Below the pieces are notes generated by a model, which was not told where the DNA came from, did not search any database, and worked only from the letters and a program-made list of their open reading frames with translations. The position numbers and the translations under genes were made by a program. From Devosia submarina (lineage in GTDB: Bacteria > Pseudomonadota > Alphaproteobacteria > Rhizobiales > Devosiaceae), in NCBI RefSeq assembly GCF_003056345.1, contig NZ_PYWB01000007.1:227892-291891 (forward strand): DNA of 64,000 bases. The letters run 5' to 3'. Below, one piece after another: positions 25,080-34,672 of the stretch (positions are counted from its first letter, which is position 1; each line of letters begins with the position of its first letter).

Positions 25080-26146
25080 ACCGGATTGATTGGCTTGTGC
25101 TGAACCGCTTGGGTAGCCGGATCGGCGTGACCGTGTTTGTGTTCTATGGCCTTATCGCACTTGTCGAGTCTCTGGACACTTGGCGGTTCAACTATGTTGC
25201 CGAGACGCAAGGTATTTTGCTTGCGATCGTCATGGTTGCGATGAGCGCGGTCAAATGGACCATTAAGACCTTGCCCGTTACAGTATTGCTCGGCGCCATT
25301 CTGGGGTTCATGGACCTCAAGGCCCGACATGAGCTTACAGTCATACATTCGAGCGGAATCTCCATCTGGAAAGCCGTCCGCGCGCCAACACTTGCCTTGA
25401 TTGCGCTCAGTCTATTGATTGCTCTAGGCGCAGAAACGATCAGCACGCAGGCGAACCGCTTGCTCGACCCGCGACCGCCGGGGCAAAGCTCGCTGCTAGT
25501 TCCAGGCGGCGATGTCTGGCTTGAAGAAAACAACGGCCGTGAACATTACATCATGATGGCTTCAGGCCTTCAGCCAAGCGGAACCGGTTTGATCGATGTC
25601 ACCGTATTTGGACTTTCCCCTGGGCTGGATGAGCGGGTTGAAGCCAGCGAAGCCAGTCTTGAAGATGGCAGGTGGCGGTTCACTGATGTGGTGGTGAGAA
25701 GCCCCGAAACGCCCGCGCGTTTCGTGCCCCACTACACCCTGCCCTCAAGCTCCACCAAGGCCGAACTCTCGCTGCGCACCAGCTCCACTGAAGACATGAC
25801 ATTTTTCGAGCTCGCCGGACTGTTGCAGGCGGGCGTAAGCGATCCGGCTGTCCGCAGCGCGGCGCTGATGCGGTTCCTTAAATTGCTCGCCTTGCCAATG
25901 GTTCTGACAGGCTCGCTGTTCATTGCTTTTGCGTTTACCGCAGGTTATCGAAGAGGCTCTAATTATGGTCCCGCGGTTCTATACGGGGTCGTGCTTGGGT
26001 TCGTGGTGTTCGTGATAACGGAAATGGCCGACCGTGGCGGGTCTACCGGCGTTCTGGATCCCACGTTTGCCGCGGTTGGGCCTGCGTTTGTGGCGATCGT
26101 CATAGGCGTAACGGTTCTGCTGCACAAGGAAGACGGACGCGCGTGA
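25076..26146 (+). CDS. lptG: LPS export permease LptG
   Basis: LptG pairs with LptF in the inner-membrane LPS transporter. The 356-residue protein has the same six-helix plus periplasmic-domain plan, with the typical ATLPVTVLLGAILGFMDLKARHELTVIHSSG-like N-terminal region (here KTLPVTVLLGAILGFMDLKA) and the C-terminal YGVVLGFVVFVITEMADRGG segment. ATG 25076 overlaps the lptF stop by 4 bases, and its own stop overlaps the GTG of lptD by 4 bases, so the three LPS-export genes are translationally linked. Confidence 0.94.
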   Translation: MNRIDWLVLNRLGSRIGVTVFVFYGLIALVESLDTWRFNYVAETQGILLAIVMVAMSAVKWTIKTLPVTVLLGAILGFMDLKARHELTVIHSSGISIWKAVRAPTLALIALSLLIALGAETISTQANRLLDPRPPGQSSLLVPGGDVWLEENNGREHYIMMASGLQPSGTGLIDVTVFGLSPGLDERVEASEASLEDGRWRFTDVVVRSPETPARFVPHYTLPSSSTKAELSLRTSSTEDMTFFELAGLLQAGVSDPAVRSAALMRFLKLLALPMVLTGSLFIAFAFTAGYRRGSNYGPAVLYGVVLGFVVFVITEMADRGGSTGVLDPTFAAVGPAFVAIVIGVTVLLHKEDGRA

Positions 26147-28440
26147 GAGTACCGAGTAAAGGCGCATGGACGAAACCGATGCTGCGTCTGGCTGGTGCCA
26201 GTGCGCTCGCGATCCTTGTGTCCGCTAATGGCGCTGCGGCTCAGACGGGCGGCCTTGTCCCCATTGATCTGTTCAACGCCCCCATCAATCCGCAATCGCC
26301 GGTCGCCGTGGAGGCGGATAGCCTGGTTTTCGAGGCCAGCACCAGCACTATTACCGCCAGCGGAAACGTGGTTGTTCGGCAGGATGGCTATACTGTCAGC
26401 GGCGAGAGCCTGGTGTTCAACCGCCAGACAAATGCCGTGCGGTTTCAGGGCGCAGTACGGATTGTCGATCCTTCCGGAAATATCGCCGACACGGTTGACC
26501 TGGAACTCACCGGTGGCCTCAAGCAGGCTTTTCTGCAGTCCATCACCATCACTACCTATGATGGTGCTCGCATCACGGCTGACAGCGCGAACTATGATGA
26601 CGCTCTGCAAACGCTCCTGGAAAATGCCAGCTATTCTCCCTGCGGCGATTGCATCGACGACAAAGGCCGTCGGATCGGCTGGTCCATGCGGGCTGACCGG
26701 ATCACCTATAATGCCGAAGATGGCTCGGTTTACCTGGAGCAGCCAAGCCTGGCCCTGCTCGGCGTGCCGGTTGCCTGGCTTCCCTTTTTGTACCTGCCGG
26801 ACACAAGCGACTCGGCTCTGTCTCGTGTGCCACGCCCGATTTTTTCCTATAGTGACGAAGTTGGCGCGCAGATCGGTTTTGAAGTATCGGCATATTCCAG
26901 CCAGTGGACCGATGTGATTTTCACACCACGCCTGATGAGCCGCCAGGGGCTGCTTCTTGGTGCGGAATGGATCCAGCGGTTCGATAACGGCTCATTCCAG
27001 ATCAAGGGCTCGGGCGTCTACCAGCTGGACAAGGAAGCCTTCTCGTTTTCCGAGGCTCAGCGTGACTGGCGTGGCGCCGTCCAAACGTCCGGTACATTCA
27101 AGCCGGTTTCCGACTGGACCGTCGGCTGGAGCTATACGGCTTTCACTGATGCCGCTTTTTTCGAGGATTATGATCTCTCGACGGCGACTTCATCGGTCAA
27201 CGAAGTCTATGCGACGCAACTCACCCAGGACAGCTATTTCGACGCTCGCGTTCAGCAGTTCAATCTGCTTGGCGACGTGCTTCCGGTAACGCAGGACCGG
27301 CAGGGACAGGCGCTTCCCGCTGTCCGTTTCGAGCACATGCTTGAGCTCGCCGAAGGGGCCGGCCGTGTAGAGATTAGCGGACGATTGCTGGGCGTTCACC
27401 GGGAGCGCGACGCTGCAGCTACGATCAACGGCGTACCCTATAGTTTTGGGTATGCGGGCAACAAGCAGCACGCAACGTTCCAGACGGGGTGGCAAAATCA
27501 GTACATTGGCGCGGGCGGTTTCGTGGCCACGCCCTATTTGGGAGGACGCGCCGACGTTGCTTATTACGATGGCACGAGCGGCCTACAGGACGCTCCGGGC
27601 GAAACAACGCTCTGGAGCGCCACGCCTATTGCAGCCATGGACGTACGCTTTCCTGTTTCTGCAAAAGATGGCTCTACAGTCCATTTGGTGGAGCCCATTG
27701 GGCAATTGGTTTATCGGGGCTCCAGCGCCACAGCTGTTGGCATCACCAATGACAATGCGCAGAGCTTCGTCTTCGACGACACCAATCTCTTCAGCTACAA
27801 TCGCTTCTCCGGTACTGACCGGCAGGAAACTGGGCTGCGCGTCAATCTTGGCGGTCGCTACCAAGCCAACTTCGTAGACGGCAGCTATCTGGAGGTCATC
27901 GCAGGGCAGTCCTTTCAGCTCGCAGGGGAAAACGCCTTTGCTAGTGCGGATGCTGCCCAGACCGGCATAGGCAGCGGTTTGCAGACGGATGCGTCCTATG
28001 CGGTTCTTGGCGCTTACGGCTCGTTTGTGCCGGGCCTCATGGTTGGCGGCAAACTGCAGGTCGACACCGACGAGCCGCGCCTCACCCGTGCATCAGTGGG
28101 CGCGAACTACGCTAATGCAGGCTATAGCGCCGGGCTGGACTATACCTATATAGCCGCCAACCCCGATCTCGGGCAGCTCATTGATCAGCAGGAAATTGGC
28201 GTTAGCGCTGGTGTGCCCATCGCGGACTACTGGTCGGTGAAGGCGAGAACCTCCTGGGACATCACGGCGAACAGCTTCCTCCTTGCCGGCGCAGGGCTGC
28301 AGTATGACGATGGATACCTGCTGATGGGTGCCGATGTAAGCCGCACTGGGGAAACGCACACAAGCCCCAATGACACGCGCATCACTGCCAGCTTCCGGAT
28401 CAAGGCACCCGCGGGCTTGAACGCGGGCTTCGACTATTAG
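26143..28440 (+). CDS. lptD: LPS assembly outer-membrane protein LptD
   Basis: LptD is the outer-membrane barrel that, with LptE, inserts lipopolysaccharide into the outer leaflet. The 765-residue product starts with GTG (4-base overlap with lptG); a start at Met13 would give a shorter signal peptide ending ANGAAAQ. An OstA jellyroll follows (about 50-190: VEADSLVFEASTSTITASGN), then the large C-terminal beta barrel. Only two cysteines are present, in PCGDC at the end of the OstA domain; the C-terminal cysteines that form interdomain disulfides in E. coli LptD are absent. Downstream surA-like chaperone fits its assembly. Confidence 0.93.
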   Translation: MRVPSKGAWTKPMLRLAGASALAILVSANGAAAQTGGLVPIDLFNAPINPQSPVAVEADSLVFEASTSTITASGNVVVRQDGYTVSGESLVFNRQTNAVRFQGAVRIVDPSGNIADTVDLELTGGLKQAFLQSITITTYDGARITADSANYDDALQTLLENASYSPCGDCIDDKGRRIGWSMRADRITYNAEDGSVYLEQPSLALLGVPVAWLPFLYLPDTSDSALSRVPRPIFSYSDEVGAQIGFEVSAYSSQWTDVIFTPRLMSRQGLLLGAEWIQRFDNGSFQIKGSGVYQLDKEAFSFSEAQRDWRGAVQTSGTFKPVSDWTVGWSYTAFTDAAFFEDYDLSTATSSVNEVYATQLTQDSYFDARVQQFNLLGDVLPVTQDRQGQALPAVRFEHMLELAEGAGRVEISGRLLGVHRERDAAATINGVPYSFGYAGNKQHATFQTGWQNQYIGAGGFVATPYLGGRADVAYYDGTSGLQDAPGETTLWSATPIAAMDVRFPVSAKDGSTVHLVEPIGQLVYRGSSATAVGITNDNAQSFVFDDTNLFSYNRFSGTDRQETGLRVNLGGRYQANFVDGSYLEVIAGQSFQLAGENAFASADAAQTGIGSGLQTDASYAVLGAYGSFVPGLMVGGKLQVDTDEPRLTRASVGANYANAGYSAGLDYTYIAANPDLGQLIDQQEIGVSAGVPIADYWSVKARTSWDITANSFLLAGAGLQYDDGYLLMGADVSRTGETHTSPNDTRITASFRIKAPAGLNAGFDY

Positions 28441-28550
28441 CGCAAGGCGGCCGGTACCGGATTTTGGCCGCATTGTTGCGCAATTGACAGACAGCATTTC
28501 CCCCCGCATTGAGAGCGGGTTCCTTTATGTTGCAGAGCGGATACTACGCC

Positions 28551-29450
28551 ATGGCGAACACTTCCTGGGGGCGCTTCGCAAGCGCCATGATCATCGGTGC
28601 AATGCTGACCGTTTCCGCAGCCTTGCCGGCAATGGCCCAGAGCGTGCGCGTGACCGTTAACGGCACGCCAATTACCGACGTGCAGATATCCCAGCGCGTA
28701 AAGCTGTTCGCACTGGAAGGAAATCCCGGCGGGCAGAAGGGCGCGACGGAGCAATTGATCACCGAGGCTATCCAGCTTTCGGAAGCCAAGCGGCTCGGCA
28801 TCACCGTTTCCAATGCTCAGATCGACGAGGCCTTTCTGCAGATCGCGCGCAACATCAACGTGAGCCAGGAACGCTTGCAACAGATGTTGCAGCAGGGTGG
28901 CATTAACATGGACACCTTGCGCGATCGACTGCGCGCAGCGATCGCCTGGAATGGCGTGACCGAGGCTGCGATCGTTCCCAATGTGCAGATCTCAGATCTG
29001 GAGCTTGATCAACAGGCTCAAAGCAAGCTGCAGGCCTATCAGAACTTCGATTACATCCTCAAAGAAATCCTCTTCGTTGGACAGGGTTCGAGCGGCCGGA
29101 GCGGCCAGGCAAACAATTATCGTTCCAAATTTTCGGGCTGCGACACGGCAGTTGATCTTTCCCTCGGATATACTGACGCCGCCGTGATCGATGTCGGCCG
29201 GCGCCATGCCACGCAGATGCCCGAGGCTATTGCCAAGGAATTGGCTGGTCTGAATGTCGGAGGCATCACCAAGCCGCGCGTCGTAGAGAATGGCGTGTCC
29301 ATGCTGGCCGTTTGCGAGAAAGCTCAGGCAGAAGACCTGACCTTCATCAAGGGCAATCTGCGCGAAGAGACTGGTAACGACCGGCTCAAAGGGGAGGTCG
29401 GCAACTACCTCGACAAGCTGCGCCAGCAGGCAAAGATCATCTACAACTAA
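28551..29450 (+). CDS. SurA-like periplasmic chaperone
   Basis: This 299-residue secreted protein (signal peptide ending LPAMAQS) has the SurA N-terminal chaperone domain (VTVNGTPITDVQISQRVKLFALEG, then ERLQQMLQQGGINMDTLRDRLRAAIAW). The middle region corresponds to a parvulin domain but is short and lacks a convincing peptidyl-prolyl isomerase core, as in several alphaproteobacterial SurA proteins, so it may act only as a chaperone. ATG 28551 is preferred; ATG 28527 and TTG 28509 are alternatives. A consensus TTGACA occurs at 28484-28489 upstream, without a good -10. It sits between lptD and pdxA. Confidence 0.83.
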   Translation: MANTSWGRFASAMIIGAMLTVSAALPAMAQSVRVTVNGTPITDVQISQRVKLFALEGNPGGQKGATEQLITEAIQLSEAKRLGITVSNAQIDEAFLQIARNINVSQERLQQMLQQGGINMDTLRDRLRAAIAWNGVTEAAIVPNVQISDLELDQQAQSKLQAYQNFDYILKEILFVGQGSSGRSGQANNYRSKFSGCDTAVDLSLGYTDAAVIDVGRRHATQMPEAIAKELAGLNVGGITKPRVVENGVSMLAVCEKAQAEDLTFIKGNLREETGNDRLKGEVGNYLDKLRQQAKIIYN

Positions 29451-29456
29451 GACGGG

Positions 29457-29474
29457 AGGCTCGACTCGGAGCCT
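29457..29474 (+). terminator. Weak hairpin between surA-like gene and pdxA
   Basis: AGGCTC/GAGCCT with a 6-base loop is followed by TTTTA. The 6-bp stem is short, so partial termination or attenuation between surA and pdxA is more likely than a full stop. Confidence 0.4.
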
Positions 29475-29504
29475 TTTACTGTCCATGCATCGCCAGAGGT
29501 AGAC

Positions 29505-30503
29505 ATGAACAAACCGCTGGCGATCAGCATGGGTGAACCGGCCGGCGTGGGCCCAGACATCCTGCTTGATCTCTATGCGCGGCGAGAGGAGTTCCTCCTT
29601 CCGCCGTTCTGCGTTTTTGGGCATATCGATTTTTTGCGCGTTCGTGCCAAGCGGTTGGGGCTGGATATCCAACTCATCGAGAGCACTCCCGAGGAAGCTT
29701 TGTCGGCTTTCAGCCAGGCGCTGCCTGTCGTCCATGTCGAGGGGCTTGTGCCCGACCAGCCTGGAACAACATCGCCCCTATCTGGGGGCGTCGTTATTGC
29801 AGCCATAGAGCAGGCAACAGCGGCAACGCTTTCGGGCTATTGCCGGGCGCTTGTCACGGCCCCCATCCACAAGGGTGCGCTTTATCTCGCAGGCTTCACT
29901 CACCCGGGTCATACCGAGTTCCTGGCGGAACTCTGCGGGCAAGGCGCTACTCCGAAGTTGCCAGTGATGATGTTGGCGCATGGTGGCTTTAGAGCAGTGC
30001 CCGTGACCATTCATGTTCCAATCAAGGATGTGCCGCCGCTCCTCAGCCGGGAACTTATTGTTGAGACCGGGCGGATTGTGGCGCACGATTTGCAACAGAG
30101 ATTTGGCATCGAGGACCCAAAGCTTGCCGTTGCAGGCTTGAATCCTCATGCCAGTGAAGGCGGCGCAATCGGCCGGGAAGATCTGGAGATCGTCGGACCG
30201 GCTGTGATGCAGCTCCAGGCCGAAGGCGTTTCGGCTCATGGCCCCCTGCCCGCCGACACGCTCTTTTATCCCGCGCGCTGGTCCGAGTTTGATGCTGTGA
30301 TTGCTATGTACCATGATCAGGCGCTGATCCCCATCAAAACGCTTGCCTTCGAAGATGCCGTGAATGTCACCCTCGGTCTGCCGATCGTGCGGACCTCACC
30401 CGATCATGGTACCGCGTTTGACCTCGCCGGCACCGGCCGAGCCTCTTCGCGGAGTTTTCTTGCTGCCATCAGGATGGCCGACGAAATGACGACTGCTTCA
30501 TGA
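29505..30503 (+). CDS. pdxA: 4-hydroxythreonine-4-phosphate dehydrogenase
   Basis: PdxA oxidises and decarboxylates 4-phosphohydroxy-L-threonine in pyridoxal 5'-phosphate synthesis. The 332-residue protein shows [12 protein letters not shown] near the start, [23 protein letters not shown] and the metal-site [11 protein letters not shown]. Its stop overlaps the ksgA start by 4 bases (ATGA). The pdxA-ksgA pair is conserved widely in proteobacteria. Confidence 0.96.
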   Translation: MNKPLAISMGEPAGVGPDILLDLYARREEFLLPPFCVFGHIDFLRVRAKRLGLDIQLIESTPEEALSAFSQALPVVHVEGLVPDQPGTTSPLSGGVVIAAIEQATAATLSGYCRALVTAPIHKGALYLAGFTHPGHTEFLAELCGQGATPKLPVMMLAHGGFRAVPVTIHVPIKDVPPLLSRELIVETGRIVAHDLQQRFGIEDPKLAVAGLNPHASEGGAIGREDLEIVGPAVMQLQAEGVSAHGPLPADTLFYPARWSEFDAVIAMYHDQALIPIKTLAFEDAVNVTLGLPIVRTSPDHGTAFDLAGTGRASSRSFLAAIRMADEMTTAS

Positions 30504-31348
30504 GTCAGATCGATGACTTGCCCCCCTTGCGTGAAGTTATTGCGGAACATGGTCTTCGCGCGAAAAAGGAACTCGGGCAAAACTTCCTGCTGGACCTGAA
30601 TCTCACCGCCCGGATTGCCCGGGTTGGTGGATCCCTTGAGGGTGTGCGGGTTATCGAGGTTGGACCCGGACCAGGTGGGCTCACTCGAGCCCTGCTGGCC
30701 GAAGGCGCGCGGGAGGTCATCGCAATCGAACGAGATGCCCGTGCGCTGCCCGCTTTAGCCCAGATCGCCCAAGCTTATCCAGGCAGGCTCACTGTTATCA
30801 GCGGCGATGCTATGGAGATTGACTACCAGCTCCTTGCTGAGGGCCGCACGCGGATCATTGCAAATTTACCTTACAATATCGCGACTCCGCTTCTGACGGG
30901 TTGGTTGACGCTGGATCCATGGCCTCCGTTCTTTGAGAGCCTGACGCTAATGTTCCAGCGCGAGGTGGCGGAACGAATCTGTGCTAAGCCGGGTGAGGAT
31001 CCTTATGGCCGACTTGGCGTGCTCGCCGGCTGGCGCACCGATGCGCGGATCGCCTTCAATGTTGGTCGGCAGGCCTTTGTGCCGCCACCTAATGTCACCT
31101 CCGCTGTGGTCCATCTCGTTCCCAAAGCTGTTTCGGACGACGTCGTCGTGCGGGATCTGGAACAAGTTACCCGGGCAGCGTTTGGCCAGCGCCGCAAAAT
31201 GGTGCGGCAAAGCCTGAAGGCGACCGGAGCGCCGGTCGAAGGGCTTCTAGCGGCTGCAGAGCTGGAGGGGAATGAACGGGCAGAAGATTTGCCCGTAGAG
31301 GCATTCCTGGCGATGGCCAAGGCGCTGCCGATCGTCCGGCAGCGTTAG
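30500..31348 (+). CDS. rsmA: 16S rRNA dimethyladenosine transferase RsmA (KsgA)
   Basis: RsmA (KsgA) dimethylates two adjacent adenines near the 3' end of 16S rRNA and acts as a late check on small-subunit assembly. The 282-residue enzyme has [11 protein letters not shown], the SAM-binding [14 protein letters not shown], the catalytic [11 protein letters not shown] and [10 protein letters not shown]. It is translationally coupled to pdxA by ATGA and converges on gmk with a 5-base gap. Confidence 0.97.
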   Translation: MSQIDDLPPLREVIAEHGLRAKKELGQNFLLDLNLTARIARVGGSLEGVRVIEVGPGPGGLTRALLAEGAREVIAIERDARALPALAQIAQAYPGRLTVISGDAMEIDYQLLAEGRTRIIANLPYNIATPLLTGWLTLDPWPPFFESLTLMFQREVAERICAKPGEDPYGRLGVLAGWRTDARIAFNVGRQAFVPPPNVTSAVVHLVPKAVSDDVVVRDLEQVTRAAFGQRRKMVRQSLKATGAPVEGLLAAAELEGNERAEDLPVEAFLAMAKALPIVRQR

Positions 31349-31353
31349 GCGCC

Positions 31354-32001
31354 TCACCAGATAGAATCGATTTGGCTCTGCAAGTCCTGCACAAAGCTCG
31401 TTAAATTGAGCTGACGCTCACGCTCGAGCCGCGCAGAAACGAGGATCGAACGGACCCGCTGAGTGGACGCCTCGAGGTCTTCATTGACGATAACATAGTC
31501 GTATTCGCTGAAGTGCTCCATCTCAAGGCGCGCATTACGCAGGCGCTTCTCAATAGTGCCCACACTGTCCTGAGCACGCCGTTCCAGGCGGGCGCGTAGT
31601 TCCTTGATGGAAGGCGGCAGAATAAAGACGGTGACCATGTCCTTGCGACTGTTGCGGTACAGCTGCAGAGTGCCTTGGTAATCGATGTCGAACAGGATGT
31701 CGTTGCCAGCTGCGAGTTGCTCCTCGACCCTAGCGCGCGGCGTGCCATAGAAATTTCCGTGCACTTCTGCAGATTCGAGCAATTCGCCATCGGCCTGCAT
31801 ACGCTTGAAGGTAGGCACGTCGATGAAGTGGTAGTGCTTGCCATCCACTTCGTCCGTGCGCCGGGCGCGGGTGGTTACGGAAACAGAAAGCTTGATGTTG
31901 GGATCTGCACCGAAAAGGGCGCGGGAGATTGACGACTTCCCAGCACCGGATGGCGAGGCAATAACCAGCATGACGCCGCGGCGCTGAAACTCCACCAGCA
32001 T
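31354..32001 (-). CDS. gmk: Guanylate kinase
   Basis: Gmk phosphorylates GMP to GDP. The ATG at 32001, with TAGGA just before it, gives 215 residues (MLVEFQRRGVMLVIASPSGAGKSS), matching rhizobial Gmk, which has a short lead before the P-loop; ATG 31971 is a shorter option. The P-loop SPSGAGKS, TTRARRTDEVDGKHYHF and the YGTPRARVEE segment are present. It converges on ksgA. The stop codon of a YicC-like remnant lies four bases upstream of its start. Confidence 0.96.
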   Translation of the reverse strand: MLVEFQRRGVMLVIASPSGAGKSSISRALFGADPNIKLSVSVTTRARRTDEVDGKHYHFIDVPTFKRMQADGELLESAEVHGNFYGTPRARVEEQLAAGNDILFDIDYQGTLQLYRNSRKDMVTVFILPPSIKELRARLERRAQDSVGTIEKRLRNARLEMEHFSEYDYVIVNEDLEASTQRVRSILVSARLERERQLNLTSFVQDLQSQIDSIW

Positions 32002-32005
32002 GTTC

Positions 32006-32116
32006 CTATTCGATGTTCTGCACGTGCCCGCGTAATTGATCCATCGCCGCCCCGAGGTCAAGGGCGATCAGGGCGGGTTCCACTGCCCCACTCGCACCAG
32101 ATGCACGGTTGCAGTT
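32006..32116 (-). pseudogene. C-terminal remnant of yicC between mltG and gmk
   Basis: In Rhizobiales the order is mltG-yicC-gmk, with YicC (an endoribonuclease of about 290 residues) ending in a sequence like xDQMREQVQNIE. Here only 111 bases separate the mltG stop from the gmk lead. Read on the minus strand in the frame ending at TAG 32006-32008, they encode a peptide ending MDQLRGHVQNIE, whose codons span 32009-32044. The residues before it (32045-32116) are less recognisable. This looks like the last codons of a yicC gene whose body has been lost, with the deletion ending just after mltG. The match rests on about twelve residues plus position, so it is an inference. Confidence 0.6.
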
Positions 32117-33223
32117 CTAAGGCTGAGCCGGAGCGTCACCCGCCTCTTCGCCTTGCTCGGTTTCGAGCGCCTGACGGGCAGCTTCCGCTTCGGCTTCGCT
32201 TGCGATTTGCCTGTAGCGGGCGACGTTCTGCCGGTGCTCCGCATAGGTCTCGGCAAATACGTGGCCTTCGCTCGGCGAAGCGCCTTTGGCGACGAAGTAG
32301 AGGTAATCGTGCGTGTCAGGATTGGCAACCGCCCTCAGTGCCTCAACACCTGGATTGGCGATCGGCGTCGGCGGCAGACCATCGATCTGGTAGGTGTTGT
32401 AATCAGTTTTCTCTTCAATTTCGGAGCGGCGTATTCCGCGGTCCAGCGGCGCCTGCCCCTTGGTAATGCCGTAGATGATCGTCGGATCGGACTGCAGACG
32501 CATGCCCTCGCGCAGCCGATTGACGAATACGGCAGCCACTTGAGGGCGTTCCGTTCCTACGCCTGTTTCCTTTTCAACTATCGAGGCGAGTGTCAGGAGT
32601 TGCTCAGGAGATTCGAGCGGAAGATCCGGCTCGCGGCTTTCCCAAATCTCGGCGAGCGCGGTTTCCATGGCAGACTGCATCTTGTCCAGCACGGACTGGC
32701 GCGTATCGCCGGGAACATAATCATAACTGCCCGGCAGGATCGAACCTTCCGGCGGAAGAGCGGCCACCTCGCCCTGCAGATCACTTGTGCCCTCGAGCCT
32801 TTGCACGACCTGCCAAACCGTCCAGCCCTCGGGGATGGTGACCGCATAGCGAACCGGATTGCCTTGGGTAAGTTCCCGGAAGATGTCCGACATGCTAGCG
32901 CCTGCCGGAATACGGAAATCTCCCGCTTTGATCGGCGCGTTGGACTCTATGCGTTGGGCCACCTGGCGGAAAATGAAAGCATTGCTGATCAGACCTTGAT
33001 CTTCGAGCCTGGCAGCAGCAGTGGATAACGTGTTGCCTGCCTCTACGCGAAAGGTGGTCTCGGCCGTTGATGGGCCGGCGCTATAATATTGCGAGAAGAG
33101 ATACAGCAGGGCACCACCGGCAAGAACAAGGCCGATGATGAAAAGCGTGAGCACTCCGTTGAGAACGTCGATGAAGCCGTTTCTGGAACGACGGCGCGCG
33201 CGCCGAGCCTTGCGATCATTCAT
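32117..33223 (-). CDS. mltG: Endolytic murein transglycosylase MltG
   Basis: MltG cuts nascent peptidoglycan strands at the inner membrane and sets glycan chain length. The 368-residue protein has a basic N-terminus, one membrane helix (about 20-44), a LysM-like segment and the YceG domain with the catalytic glutamate region LASIVEKETG at about 212-221 and DPTIIYG downstream. The C-terminus is glutamate- and alanine-rich. It lies downstream of fabF on the same strand, as in most Rhizobiales; the yicC gene normally following it is missing. Confidence 0.95.
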   Translation of the reverse strand: MNDRKARRARRRSRNGFIDVLNGVLTLFIIGLVLAGGALLYLFSQYYSAGPSTAETTFRVEAGNTLSTAAARLEDQGLISNAFIFRQVAQRIESNAPIKAGDFRIPAGASMSDIFRELTQGNPVRYAVTIPEGWTVWQVVQRLEGTSDLQGEVAALPPEGSILPGSYDYVPGDTRQSVLDKMQSAMETALAEIWESREPDLPLESPEQLLTLASIVEKETGVGTERPQVAAVFVNRLREGMRLQSDPTIIYGITKGQAPLDRGIRRSEIEEKTDYNTYQIDGLPPTPIANPGVEALRAVANPDTHDYLYFVAKGASPSEGHVFAETYAEHRQNVARYRQIASEAEAEAARQALETEQGEEAGDAPAQP

Positions 33224-33332
33224 CTTGTGTCATCCTCGAGCCTAGGTCGCCATCGCGTTAGCCGCTGATCTTGTCATCATCTCGGCACGGAGCAGGAATC
33301 GGCACTTGTTGCATGCGATGAGGCAAGAACAA

Positions 33333-33363
33333 GGGCACACTGCGCCGCAGCGCAATGTGCCCC
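33333..33363 (-). terminator. Hairpin after fabF
   Basis: GGGCACACTGCGC/GCGCAATGTGCCC (one mismatch) with a CGCA loop lies 17 bases past the fabF stop. On the minus strand it is followed by TTGTTCTT, a poor U tract, so termination before mltG may be partial. Confidence 0.55.
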
Positions 33364-33379
33364 AAAAACTTGCAGAGAC

Positions 33380-34648
33380 TCAGCTGGCCTTGCGCATCAC
33401 GAGCGTAGCGTTGGTGCCGCCGAAGCCGAAGCTGTTGGAAAGCGCCACATTCACTTCCTTCTTGATCGCAACCTTTGGCACCAAATTGATTGGGGTTTCG
33501 ACGGATGGATTATCAAGGTTTAGCGTTGGAGGCACGATGCCGTCGCGCATGGCAAGAAGACAGAAGATCGCTTCAACGGAACCCGCAGCGCCCAGCAGAT
33601 GCCCGATTGCCGACTTAGTAGAGCTCATGAAAGCTTTACCGGCGGAGTCACCAAGCACCCGGGTCACTGCTCCGAGTTCTATCTCGTCGCCGAGCGGCGT
33701 CGAAGTGCCATGAGCATTGATATAATCGATGTCGGACGGCTGAATGCCAGCGCGTTTCACGGCAGCGCTCATGCCGCGGAAGCCACCATCACCATCGGGC
33801 GACGGGGCCGTGATGTGATAGGCGTCGCCGGAGAGACCATAGCCGATTATTTCGCCATAGATCTTGGCTCCGCGAGCCTTGGCGCGTTCGTAATCTTCAA
33901 GGACGACAATGCCGGCACCCTCGCCCATCACAAAGCCGTCCCGATCCTTGTCATAGGGACGAGATGCAGCTTCGGGATTGTCGTTGTATCCGGTTGACAG
34001 GGCCCTGGCTGCAGCGAAACCTGCCAATGCAAGCCGGTTGACGCAGCTTTCCGCACCCCCGGCGATCATGACATCTGCGTCGCCTAAGGCAATCAGACGA
34101 GCCGCATCGCCGATTGCATGGGCACCCGTGGAACATGCCGTCACCACTGAGTGGTTTGGCCCCTTGAGGCCGAACCGAATAGAGACATAGCCTGACGCGA
34201 GATTGATAAGCCGGCCCGGGATAAAGAAGGGGCTGATGCGACGCGGTCCCTTTTCGTGCAGGGTAACGGAAGCATCATAGATGCCGCCGACACCACCAAT
34301 GCCCGAACCGATCAAGACGCCGGTGCGCTCCGCATCTTCCTGGGTCTTTGGCTCGACCCCGGCATCATCGATCGCTTGCTTGGAAGCAGCCATGGCATAA
34401 ACGATGAAAGGATCAACCTTGCGCTGTTCCTTGGTGTCCATCCACTCATCAGGATTGTACTTGCCGTCGGCGGAGTCGCCGAGCGGCAAGCGATGAGCGA
34501 TCTGACAAGCAATGTCATCGACCTGGAAATCGTCGATTCGTTTGGCGCCACTTTTGCCAGCCAAAATATTGGCCCAAGTAGCTTCAACTCCGCAGCCGAG
34601 GGGCGTTACCAAGCCCAACCCGGTTACGACGACGCGGCGTAATTCCAT
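33380..34648 (-). CDS. fabF: Beta-ketoacyl-ACP synthase II
   Basis: FabF elongates acyl-ACP by condensing it with malonyl-ACP. ATG 34648 gives 422 residues (MELRRVVVTGLGLVTPLG). The active-site residues are Cys172 (TACSTGAHAIGD), the first histidine in NAHGTSTPLGD and the second in IGHLLGAAG. It follows acpP directly, the classic acpP-fabF pair. FabF is preferred over FabB because of the acpP neighbour and sequence style. Confidence 0.97.
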   Translation of the reverse strand: MELRRVVVTGLGLVTPLGCGVEATWANILAGKSGAKRIDDFQVDDIACQIAHRLPLGDSADGKYNPDEWMDTKEQRKVDPFIVYAMAASKQAIDDAGVEPKTQEDAERTGVLIGSGIGGVGGIYDASVTLHEKGPRRISPFFIPGRLINLASGYVSIRFGLKGPNHSVVTACSTGAHAIGDAARLIALGDADVMIAGGAESCVNRLALAGFAAARALSTGYNDNPEAASRPYDKDRDGFVMGEGAGIVVLEDYERAKARGAKIYGEIIGYGLSGDAYHITAPSPDGDGGFRGMSAAVKRAGIQPSDIDYINAHGTSTPLGDEIELGAVTRVLGDSAGKAFMSSTKSAIGHLLGAAGSVEAIFCLLAMRDGIVPPTLNLDNPSVETPINLVPKVAIKKEVNVALSNSFGFGGTNATLVMRKAS

Positions 34649-34672
34649 GGTCAAGATGTCTTTCTCTCGGCG

